Assembly: GCA_026770585.1 (NCBI GenBank)
Contig: MU646360.1
Coordinates: 796,969-808,305 of the forward strand
Source of the DNA: Baffinella frigidus
Lineage: Eukaryota; Cryptophyceae; Cryptomonadales; Baffinellaceae
Length of the DNA: 11,337 nucleotides
Reading direction: 5' to 3'
Position 1 is the first letter of the stretch. Each line of letters starts with the position of its first letter. Under the pieces are notes generated by a model that saw only the letters and a list, made by a program, of their open reading frames with translations, was not told where the DNA came from and searched no databases. A program made the position numbers and the translations under genes. Shown here piece after piece: positions 5,597 through 11,337 of this stretch.

Positions 5597-5683
5597 AATG
5601 GCTCCAACGGATATGACATTTACTACACAAATGCCTACTTGTAAAAGCATTCCGGTTTTAAATAGGCCCCTCTAGCATTCTCG
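5502..5683. mobile_element. Palindrome with perfect 25-base arms and a half core relic
   Basis: CGAGAATGCTAGAGGGGCCT plus ATTTA (5502-5526) and its exact complement (5659-5683) flank 132 bases. The right part of the interior, 5618-5633, reads TTTACTACACAAATGC. This closely matches the left half of the core in the foldbacks at 251-390 and 6048-6189. The matching left-side half was not found. It may be a fourth, rearranged member of the shared-core set. Confidence 0.55.
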
Positions 5684-5738
5684 TGTGCACAGAGCTCTAC
5701 AAACCTCTTCATCTTGAGCCCTCTCTGGACGCGATAAG

Positions 5739-5775
5739 CTTATGAGCAGCGTCATAAGTTGACGCCGCTCATAAG
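5739..5775. repeat. Hairpin, 16-base arms
   Basis: CTTATGAGCAGCGTCA (5739-5754) and TGACGCCGCTCATAAG (5760-5775) match with one mismatch across a 5-base loop. Confidence 0.75.
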
Positions 5776-5818
5776 TTGAATAACTCCAGTCTCTCGTACT
5801 CTACGCTAGACCTGCGGG

Positions 5819-5920
5819 GGGTCAATCGCAAAAGTCAACTCCTATGGGCGTGCTGGCAACTTTTGGCGGAATCCAGCGATTTCGCTGGATTCTCCCCTTG
5901 CGTCAACTTTTGATTGACCC
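5819..5920. repeat. Second double-hairpin arrangement
   Basis: An outer stem GGGTCAATC (5819-5827) and GATTGACCC (5912-5920) encloses two hairpins. One is CAAAAGT (5829-5835) with ACTTTTG (5859-5865). The other is GAATCCAGCGA, loop TT, TCGCTGGATTC (5869-5892), a perfect 11-base stem. The layout resembles 2788-2848 but the sequence does not. Confidence 0.5.
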
Positions 5921-6047
5921 ATCACGTCTAAAGTAGAACCCTGCCCTGTTTTGTTACGGCCCCGGTACAAAACAAGCTAGTTTAGTCAACAGTCTTGCCA
6001 CCCTCCCTTGGAGGCGTGAGATTCCCCCGAACAACTGATGACTAATC

Positions 6048-6189
6048 TCATATGCAAACGGTTCAAATTTAGAACCTTACGGACCAATGAAAATTACTAC
6101 ACGAATGCTTTAATATTACTAATAAAGAGCAATGCTATGTAGTAAATTCCATTGCCGAGATGTTTTAAATTAAAACCGTTTTCATATGA
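6048..6189. mobile_element. Shared-core foldback element E3, 142 bp
   Basis: The ends TCATATGCAAACGG and CCGTTTTCATATGA lead into imperfect 35-37 base arms, unrelated to those at 251-390 and 1686-1834. The core 6085-6154 has CAATGAAAATTACTACACGA and TGCTTTAATATTACTAATAA and closes with GTAGTAAATTCCATTG. AATC lies directly on each side (6044-6047 and 6190-6193), a 4-bp duplication. A longer GATGACTAATC also occurs at about 6037-6047 and again near 6217-6227, outside the element. Confidence 0.75.
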
Positions 6190-6280
6190 AATCCGCTCAG
6201 CGTTTGTACCAGGACGATGACTAATCCAGGAACGGTCAGTACCAGCCACCAGATTGAAGAGTGCCTTTTTCAATCCTTGA

Positions 6281-6303
6281 TTTGTACGAATTCCCCGTAC
6301 AAA
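6281..6303. repeat. Short hairpin
   Basis: TTTGTACG (6281-6288) and CGTACAAA (6296-6303) form a perfect 8-base stem with a 7-base loop. Confidence 0.6.
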
Positions 6304-6366
6304 CCAAGAAACCCGAAGCCCTCAGAGTGGGAGCAAATCGTCTGTTCGGAGAAAGACGACGGATCC

Positions 6367-6511
6367 CTAGCGCTGCCTCACTCGGGTTGACCGACTATCC
6401 TCAAGTTGACATGCTAGGTTTCCGGCACAAATCCGTCAACTTTGGAGCGGAAGAGAGTCCGGGCTCACCAAATTGGCGAGCCCAGATAGGCTGAGACGAG
6501 ACAAGAACTAG
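6367..6511 (+). mobile_element. C-family element, near-complete copy
   Basis: It starts CTAGCGCTGCCTCACTCGGG and ends GAGACGAGACAAGAACTAG. It contains TCAAGTTGACATGC, ATCCGTCAACTTTGGAGCGG and GGGCTCACCAAATTGGCG. Compared with 5021-5158 it has one changed base in the left terminal repeat and a short insertion near the right end. CTAGAAATGTATG is repeated just outside and beyond it (6508-6520 and about 6526-6538). Confidence 0.65.
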
Positions 6512-6545
6512 AAATGTATGATTAGCTAGAAATGTATGTGTCGGA

Positions 6546-6569
6546 AAGACATGAAACTTTCATGTTCTT
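6546..6569. repeat. Short hairpin
   Basis: AAGACATGAAA and TTTCATGTTCTT form a short stem with one mismatch across a single base. Such a tight turn is an imperfect palindrome rather than a stable loop. Confidence 0.45.
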
Positions 6570-6685
6570 CCAAAACTTCCCCAGAAAACCTTAGACGCCT
6601 ACGTAGGCAACCCCCCAAATCTTCTTTTTCCGATCACAATGACTAATCGGAGACGGCTGGTATCAGGGAAATCTGTGATGAGTGA

Positions 6686-7186
6686 TTAGAAAACCGTCGG
6701 GGTACGCACGTGCTTGGTCGCTCGCAGCATATCCCGATCCCTCAGGTTATACTTCTTCGCCCCCGTCCCCTCCGCCTGGCCCATCCCCTCATCCTCCTCC
6801 CCCCCGCCCCTGAGCCCCTCCTCCTCGCCTCCCCCCCTGAGCAGCATGCGTCGCTCCTCCAATCGCGGGGCGATCCCCGAAGTCCCAGAGCCCAGTCCCC
6901 CGAGAGATGGGAGGAGCCGTGCGGGACCGCCTCTCTCGCTGCTCCGCTCCTCCTCATCCCCGCGGCCTTGTTCTGGTGGCCGAGGGCCAGGGCCCGAGGA
7001 GGAGACCGTTCCTCTTCCGAACCGCATGAGATGCACCGTCCCCCGCGTCGGGGAACCGGGGCCCGCCCCAGGACACGCGCCCTCGGGGGAGACGGCGACG
7101 GCCATCAGCACGAGCGAGGAGATGGTCCACCCTAGCATCCTCGCGCAATCTGCTCGATCCCCCGGCCTGCGCCTCTCTGCATGCAT
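6686..7186 (-). CDS. Candidate protein-coding ORF or exon, 166 residues, function unknown
   Basis: This is the only frame in the window with coding-like character. On the minus strand its codons end mostly in G or C, both near the start (a hydrophobic stretch at residues 17-33, WTISSLVLMAVAV) and near the end (KKYNLRDRDMLRATKHVRT). The middle is low-complexity, rich in Gly and Glu (residues 115-140). The hydrophobic stretch could be a signal peptide or anchor if the start is right. The frame stays open upstream to a stop at about 7211. A different minus-strand frame (7385 down to about 7140) has similar codon character and then hands over to this one. That suggests two exons, a frameshift, or a decayed gene. 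The opposite-strand frame over the same DNA is Pro/Ser-rich and looks like its shadow. I recognise no family. Confidence 0.25.
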   Translation of the reverse strand: MHAERRRPGDRADCARMLGWTISSLVLMAVAVSPEGACPGAGPGSPTRGTVHLMRFGRGTVSSSGPGPRPPEQGRGDEEERSSERGGPARLLPSLGGLGSGTSGIAPRLEERRMLLRGGGEEEGLRGGGEEDEGMGQAEGTGAKKYNLRDRDMLRATKHVRTPTVF

Positions 7187-7214
7187 TTTCGAGGATCTTC
7201 TTTCTGCTGCCTAG

Positions 7215-7440
7215 AGTTTTCGGGGATCCCGTCGGCGGGGCCGTAGCGCGTCGCAGGACATGCAGCCCCGGGTGCTCACGTGCTTCTGCGGACAAGGGTG
7301 CGGCGAAAGAGTTCGTAAACAGGGCCAGGAACGACGATCCGCCCCTTCCCGGAACTCTTCCTAAGGTTTCGAGCTCGAGCCGCAAAAATCAACTCCGTGT
7401 GCTCGAGTCGACTTTTGCCAACTCGTATTCGGAGTTCCCC
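7215..7440. other. GC-rich flank of the candidate ORF
   Basis: It contains the upstream minus-strand frame described under 6686-7186. At 7391-7437 a small inverted AACTCCG/CGGAGTT pair was seen. I recognise no promoter or RNA gene. Confidence 0.35.
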
Positions 7441-7460
7441 GTTCTAGTTCCAAACTTCAT

Positions 7461-8065
7461 GCTTTCCCTGCAGATCCCTTCTACGGAACGGCGTGTCGTT
7501 GGCATACGTTGGGAGCATTTAAAACCTCAAGGACCTAAAGGACCTATCGGCCTGTCTTGTTCTGTTCCTTCTGTTCACGACGACTTCGATAAGATGAAGG
7601 GGGTGCGCCTTGGTCCCCGAACAGGAGGTATACCTACTGTAGGGGATCTCTACTAGCTCGTCGGCTCCCGCGGCTGTGCTCACCACGGCGTTTCGTTCCA
7701 TCGGAGCAAGAAACGTGCGTGCTGCTGATCCGAAAGCAAAAATGCTTTCTCTGCAGTCCTTTCTACGGAAGGGCGTGTCGTTGGCATATGTTGGGAGAAA
7801 TTAAAATCTAAAGGACCTAAAGGTATGACGTTCATTAAAGCTCCATAAGCTCCATAAAGGACCTAAAGGACCTATCCTAAAGGATCCCCTCTTCACTGGA
7901 GAGCTAAACGCGATCCGAAAGCAAAAATGCTTTCTCTGCAGTCCTTTCTACGGAAGGGCGTGTCGTTGGGCTATGTTGGGCGAAATGAAAACCTAAAGGA
8001 CCTAAAGGACCAAAATGCTTTCTCTGCAGATCCCTTCAACGGAACGGCGTGTCGTTGTGAACAAC
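7461..8065 (+). repeat. Forward cluster of the CCTAAAGGA-linked unit, 4 copies
   Basis: The unit reads AAAATGCTTTCTCTGCAGTC, CTTTCTACGGAAGGGCGTGT, CGTTGGCATATGTTGGGAG, AAATTAAAACC, followed by CTAAAGGAC repeats. CTACGG or its variant marks copies at 7481, 7763, 7948 and 8038. The second and third begin with a hairpin GAAAGCAAAAATGCTTTC (7732-7749, 7917-7934). Lengths vary and some copies are truncated. The same unit lies in reverse orientation at 10229-10740. Confidence 0.85.
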
Positions 8066-8215
8066 GGCGTGTCGTTGTTGTTCTTTTGATTTATTATTTT
8101 GCGTGAAGCCGACAAACCCTTTCTTCGTCGTCTTCTTCCTCCGCATCTCCATGGAGCGACACCCAGAATTAGGCAAGGCGGTGTTTGTATTCAACGTAGG
8201 CCGAAGCGTACTTTA

Positions 8216-8344
8216 GGTCCTTTAGGTTCTTCGAGCTCCCAACATAGGCGGACACTGGAACTGGTTCTGCAGAAAAGCCATGCTTCCTTTCGGATCACAT
8301 TCAGGCCCCCCGGTGCAGAGGATCGCGGCGGAAACCTGCTTTAG
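8216..8344 (-). repeat. Divergent sub-type of the unit, copy 1
   Basis: TCCTTTAGGTTCTTCGAGCT, CCCAACATAGGCGGACACTG and TTCCTTTCGGATCACATTCA match 9899-10020, with scattered differences. It shares CCCAACATA and CTTTCGGATC with the main unit but has a different middle (GGAACTGGTTCTGCAG). The strand given is relative to the forward cluster. Confidence 0.75.
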
Positions 8345-8404
8345 ACTAACAGAAAGCCTGGGTCGGCCGACGAATCCAAGCTAATAAATCACGAAACGGA
8401 AATC

Positions 8405-8472
8405 CACTAGCCCTTGGAAGTGCCTCAAATAGTGGTCTGGGGCACTATTTGAGCCACCTCCCAGGGCTGGTG
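8405..8472. repeat. Inverted repeat, 30-base imperfect arms
   Basis: Arms 8405-8434 (CACTAGCCCTTGGAAGTGCC, then TCAAATAGTG) and 8443-8472 are complementary except for about five positions, with an 8-base loop. No flanking duplication was seen. Confidence 0.65.
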
Positions 8473-8489
8473 GGTGTATCAACTTATTA

Positions 8490-8766
8490 AACCTCGCTTC
8501 CCCTTCCCGCACCCGGATATCAAAAGGGCTACGGTTTCCCGAAGGTGTTCGTGAAACGTTGCGTTGTTTTACATGACGAAACAAATTTGAGATTTTTTGT
8601 CGAGATTATCAGAAAACATCGAAATGTTGCTTCTTTATTTCGAAAAAGGGGCCCGTGTAGTCGTGAACCGTTGCGAAAGTGTGTGTATGACAAGACCGAT
8701 TTTGCGCCTTAAACTTTGTAGCCCTTTTCGCCTCCGGGTGCGGATTCAGGAGTGGGAAGCGAGCGG
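8490..8766. mobile_element. Large foldback, arms about 43-48 bases
   Basis: CCTCGCTTCCCCTTCCCGCA, then CCCGG and CAAAAGGGCTAC (8490-8531), face GTAGCCCTTTTCGCCTCCGG through GGAAGCGAGCGG (8718-8766), with gaps. The interior carries a direct repeat (TTCGTGAAACGTTGCG near 8549 and GTCGTGAACCGTTGCG near 8663). TATCAACTTATTAAACCTCG just outside the left arm also occurs, inverted, at about 10036-10056. Confidence 0.55.
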
Positions 8767-8803
8767 ACTCAGCGCCGCATCCGAAACAGGGCACCAACGT
8801 TAG

Positions 8804-8950
8804 TCCGGGGACATGTTTAATTTAAAAGAAAATGTATCCCTATGTGTTCATAGGAGTTGTAAGAAGATTAATTAGGGCCCTAAGTAAATTTAATCAGGGC
8901 AGAATCCGGTTTGATAGTCCATTTTCTTTTAAATTAAACCTGTTCCCGGA
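8804..8950. mobile_element. Foldback, 31-base arms
   Basis: TCCGGGGACATGTTTAATTT, then AAAAGAAAATG (8804-8834), pairs with 8920-8950 with about two mismatches. The interior has a hairpin CCTATG, TGTT, CATAGG (8838-8853) and a 12-base palindrome TTAGGGCCCTAA (8872-8883). No clear target duplication was seen. The arms do not match those of the shared-core set. Confidence 0.65.
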
Positions 8951-9079
8951 TGAACGTGGAAACGCCCCGAGAGGAATCACATGCGGGAAACTCCGACTGA
9001 GGGTCATAACCTAGATAACCGAGATTCGAAAACGTATTAGCATTTTTCGACTGTATTTTGGGGGCGCGTTCTAGGAAAA

Positions 9080-9713
9080 ACCTAAACCCTAACCATAAAC
9101 CAAAAACCATACACCATAAACCATAAACCATAAACCATAAACCCTAACCCAGGCCCCAGATCTTTCCGCCCCGCCGCCAAAGGTCAACCCTAAACCCTAA
9201 CCCCTCAACTCTAAACCCTAAACTCTAAACTCTAAACCCTAAACCCTAAAACCTAAACCCTACATCTTAAACACTAAGCCCTAAGCCCTAAGCCCTAAGC
9301 CCTAAGCCCTAAACCCTAAACCCTAAACCATAAACCCTAAACCCTAAACCCCAAACCCTAAACCTTAAACCCTAAACCCTAAACCCTAAACCCCAAACCT
9401 TCAACCCTGAACCCTGAACCCTGAACCCTAAACCCTAAACCCTGAACCCTGAACCCTGAACCCTCAACCCTCAACCCTCAACCCTCAACCCTAAACCCTG
9501 GAACTCAAACCAGGCGGCCCAGAGATTTGCTGCGTTTTTTGCCCAGAAAGTGCAGGCGGAAGCTGCGGCTTAAACCCTAAACCCTATACTCAAAACCCTA
9601 AACCCTAAACCCCAAACACACCCTCTACTGTTGACCCCAAACCCTAAACACTAAACCCCAAACCCTAAATCCTAAACCACAAACCACACCCCCTAAACCC
9701 TCACCCCTAAACA
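9080..9713 (+). repeat. Degenerate CCCTAAA telomere-like block, about 640 bp
   Basis: This is a long run of CCCTAAA units with variants grouped in patches: CCATAAA (9113-9140), CCCTAAG (9272-9308), CCCTGAA (about 9402-9460) and CCCTCAA (about 9460-9488). Two non-repeat interruptions lie at about 9150-9183 and 9500-9570. The G-rich strand (TTTAGGG) is the minus strand. Because of the degeneracy and flanking sequence on both sides it is interstitial or subtelomeric rather than a live chromosome end. Confidence 0.95.
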
Positions 9714-9715
9714 GC

Positions 9716-9892
9716 TGGAATCTCGTTTTATCAGGTTATCCTCAATCGGAGAAGTTATCGAGGAAGCCAGGATCCAAAAGTCGGATTTCCAGAATGCAAA
9801 CCCGGATTTGGGGCGATCCGACTTGAGATTTCCTAAGAAAGTTACTCCATGTTGAAACCAGGATCACGCACGATTCCGAAGGGTTCCGTCCT
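9716..9892. other. Spacer with nested short inverted repeats
   Basis: AAGTCGGAT (9778-9786) pairs with ATCCGACTT (9826-9834). GGAATCTC (about 9717-9724) and GAGATTTCC (about 9835-9843) could form an outer stem. I recognise no gene. Confidence 0.4.
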
Positions 9893-10060
9893 TTGAGTCC
9901 TTTAGGTTATTTTAACTCCCAACATAGGCGGTCACTGGAACTTATCTGCAGTAAAGTCATGCTTCCTTTCGGATCACATCAGCCCCCCAGGTGCAGAGGA
10001 TCGCAGCAGAAACTGGCTAAAGGGTATCGGGGAAAAGCGAGGTTTAATAAGTTGATAAAC
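9893..10060 (-). repeat. Divergent sub-type of the unit, copy 2
   Basis: TCCTTTAGGTTATTTTAACT, CCCAACATAGGCGGTCACTG and GGTGCAGAGGATCGCAGCAG match 8216-8344. It continues into GAGGTTTAATAAGTTGATA (10038-10056), the complement of sequence at about 8476-8494. The copy at 8216 lacks this extension in the same orientation. Confidence 0.75.
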
Positions 10061-10228
10061 ACGACCGCTTCACAATAGGGGGAGAGATGTGACGAGACCA
10101 GAGGGCTCAAGCAGCCCGCTACCACCCCGGAGGTTACGTATGGGAACTAGTGTCTTGTCCACCTAGGACGAGCTACCTAGGAGTGAGGGCAAGAACCAAT
10201 CGCCGGGGCAAGGCCAGGCCCAGGCGCA
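10061..10228. other. Spacer without recognised feature
   Basis: CCTAGG occurs twice near 10161-10180 (ACCTAGGACGAGCTACCTAG). I found no coding frame or long repeat. Confidence 0.35.
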
Positions 10229-10780
10229 GGTCCTTTCGGTCCTTGAGGTTTTAATTTCTCCCAACATGGCCCAACGAGACGCCCTTCCGTAGAAAGGATC
10301 TCTATCCTTTAGGTCCTTGAGGTTTTAATTTCTCCCAACATATGCCAACGACACGCCCTTCCGTAGAAAGGACTGCAGAGAAAGTCCTTGAGGTCCTTGA
10401 GGTTGTAATTTCTCCCAACATATGCCAACGACACGCCCTTCCGCAAAAAGGAGATCCTTTAGGTCCTTTAGGATTTAATTTTGCCCAACATAGCCCAACG
10501 ACACGCCCTTCCGTAGAAAGGACTGCAGAGAAAGCATTTTTGCTTTCGGATCGCGTTTAGCTCTCCACTGCAGAGGCTCGTGAAGAGGGGATAAAGGGTT
10601 GGTTCTCTTGGAATAGCTCAAAGAACTTTAGGTCCTTTAGGATTTAATTTCGCCCAACATATGCCAACGACACGCCCTTCCGTAGAAAGGACTGCAGAAA
10701 AAGCATTTTTGCTTTCGGATCGCGTTTAGCTCTCCAGTGCAGAGGCTCGTGAAGAGGGGATACAGGGTGGTTCTCTTGGG
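10229..10780 (-). repeat. Reverse cluster of the CCTAAAGGA-linked unit, 5 copies
   Basis: The unit reads GGTCCTTTAGGATTTAATTT, CTCCCAACATATGCCAACGA, CACGCCCTTCCGTAGAAAGG, ACTGCAGAGAAAGC. CGTAG or its variant marks copies at 10288, 10362, 10442, 10512 and 10681, so spacing is 74, 80, 70 and 169. The last two carry the extra hairpin (10530-10547 and 10699-10716) followed by GGATCGCGTTTAGCTCTCCA and a GAAGAGGGGATA tail. The tail is also found, inverted and shortened, before the third forward copy (7887-7914). Confidence 0.85.
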
Positions 10781-11151
10781 GTGTTTGAGTTATCCCAAAG
10801 AGGAACGCGCTCGCAGACACACCGAACCCAAGTCAGCCGCTATGAGGCTCATGGTATCCCATGGTTGGAGCATAGGAGCTTCAACCACGGATACCCCAGA
10901 GGAAAGAAGATTCCAAAAGGAGAGGTCCTTTAGGAGTGGGTCCTTTCGTTACTTCGTTTAGGTCCTTTTCGTACTTTAGGACAAGGGGATCTCAATGTGA
11001 CGGACTGACCCTAACCTGATCGTGAGGCAGTTGGTGGAGCCGTTTCCTCATAATTTTTGGACCAAGGTCTGGAATTGGAGCCGTTGGTCCCCCTGCACGG
11101 CTTTTGATGGTCTCCCTGAGCGAAAACGTCTGCGAGACTGCCGCGAGCGTG
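10781..11151. other. Low-copy sequence, one imperfect hairpin, no assigned gene
   Basis: GGTATCCCATGGTTGGAGC (10853-10871) and GCTTCAACCACGGATACC (10878-10895) are imperfect complements. TCCTTTAGG-type 9-mers continue to about 10980. Short open frames on both strands after 10990 include the palindrome at 11152-11240 and have no recognisable domain. Confidence 0.4.
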
Positions 11152-11240
11152 CGATGTCCGATTTCAAATTTGATCAACAGAGATACCCAATCTCGGCGAG
11201 CTTGGGTATCTCTGTTGATCAAATTTGAAATCGGACATCG
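11152..11240. repeat. Perfect 39-base inverted repeat
   Basis: CGATGTCCGATTTCAAATTT, then GATCAACAGAGATACCCAA (11152-11190), is the exact complement of 11202-11240, with an 11-base spacer TCTCGGCGAGC. It has no visible target duplication (CGTG versus GGAA) and no copy elsewhere in the window. Perfection over 39 bases implies recent origin or ongoing correction between the arms. Confidence 0.9.
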
Positions 11241-11337
11241 GGAAGGGGGGGCTTTTCCGCCCCGCGTTTGAACAGCCTGTCGATGCAAATCCCTGACCCA
11301 AATTTGTACCACGAAAATGCAAATGGCTCCAAGTCAG

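Noticed and set aside
6686-6750. YNLRDR motif as a sign of a retrotransposon polyprotein
   Set aside because: The motif is short and degenerate. No protease, reverse transcriptase, integrase or long terminal repeats are visible.
6714-7214. 166-residue Pro/Ser-rich frame on the + strand
   Set aside because: It lies opposite the better minus-strand candidate; its composition is what the complement of a Gly/Glu-rich G-rich sequence gives.
7399-7656. 85-residue open frame
   Set aside because: It overlaps the first forward copy of the CCTAAAGGA-linked unit, and homologous copies do not keep the frame.
8381-9131. Several 60-68 residue frames on both strands
   Set aside because: They lie within foldback arms and interiors or run into telomere-like repeats, with no coding character.
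10229-10780. CRISPR-like array
   Set aside because: Repeat spacing is irregular (70 to 169), and the segments between repeats are themselves repeated, not unique spacers.
10992-11312. 106-residue minus-strand frame and overlapping + frame
   Set aside because: Both read through the perfect 39-base palindrome, so residues repeat on both strands. No recognisable domain.

Overview
This window looks like nuclear DNA from a eukaryote, rich in repeats and poor in genes. About 640 bases of degenerate CCCTAAA (TTTAGGG-type telomere repeat) lie at 9080-9713, with smaller patches at 3464-3640. I see no operons, bacterial-type genes, rRNA or convincing tRNA. TTTAGGG telomeres occur in plants, green algae, chromerids, dinoflagellates and others. 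An alga of that kind, perhaps a chromerid, is only a guess, and nothing here names a species. The location could be subtelomeric or an internal degenerate telomere block.

Layout. 1-1250: a dispersed unit of about 75 bp (four copies) interrupted by two foldback insertions, plus a 21-bp minisatellite. 1250-2760: a degenerate GC-rich repeat family broken by two long palindromes. 2780-3140: a double-hairpin structure, a 25-bp minisatellite and a 20-bp repeat that recurs from upstream. 3140-4350: pieces of a CTAG-ended element family (the C family) fused to telomere-like motifs, including a near-perfect 191-bp tandem array. 4330-5160: GA-rich duplications and a cluster of C-family elements in both orientations. 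5160-6690: low-copy sequence with a perfect-armed palindrome, a second double hairpin, another shared-core foldback and another C-family copy. 6686-7385: a GC-rich block holding the only plausible coding signal (minus strand, low confidence). 7460-8060 and 10229-10740: clusters of the same 70-170 bp unit in opposite orientations, on either side of the telomere-like block. 8400-8950: three palindromes. 11152-11240: a perfect 39-bp inverted repeat.

The most interesting signal is a set of three foldbacks (251-390, 1686-1834, 6048-6189). They share a 68-70 bp central core but carry unrelated 35-41 bp inverted arms. Two have exact 4-bp flanking duplications and the third a 3-of-4 match. Ordinary MITE families conserve their ends; here the centre is conserved and the ends vary. 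A separate CTAG-ended foldback at 838-990 has an exact 5-bp target duplication, and empty versions of its target site are present elsewhere in the window.

No gene could be assigned a function. All coordinates and matches were read by eye, without alignment software.
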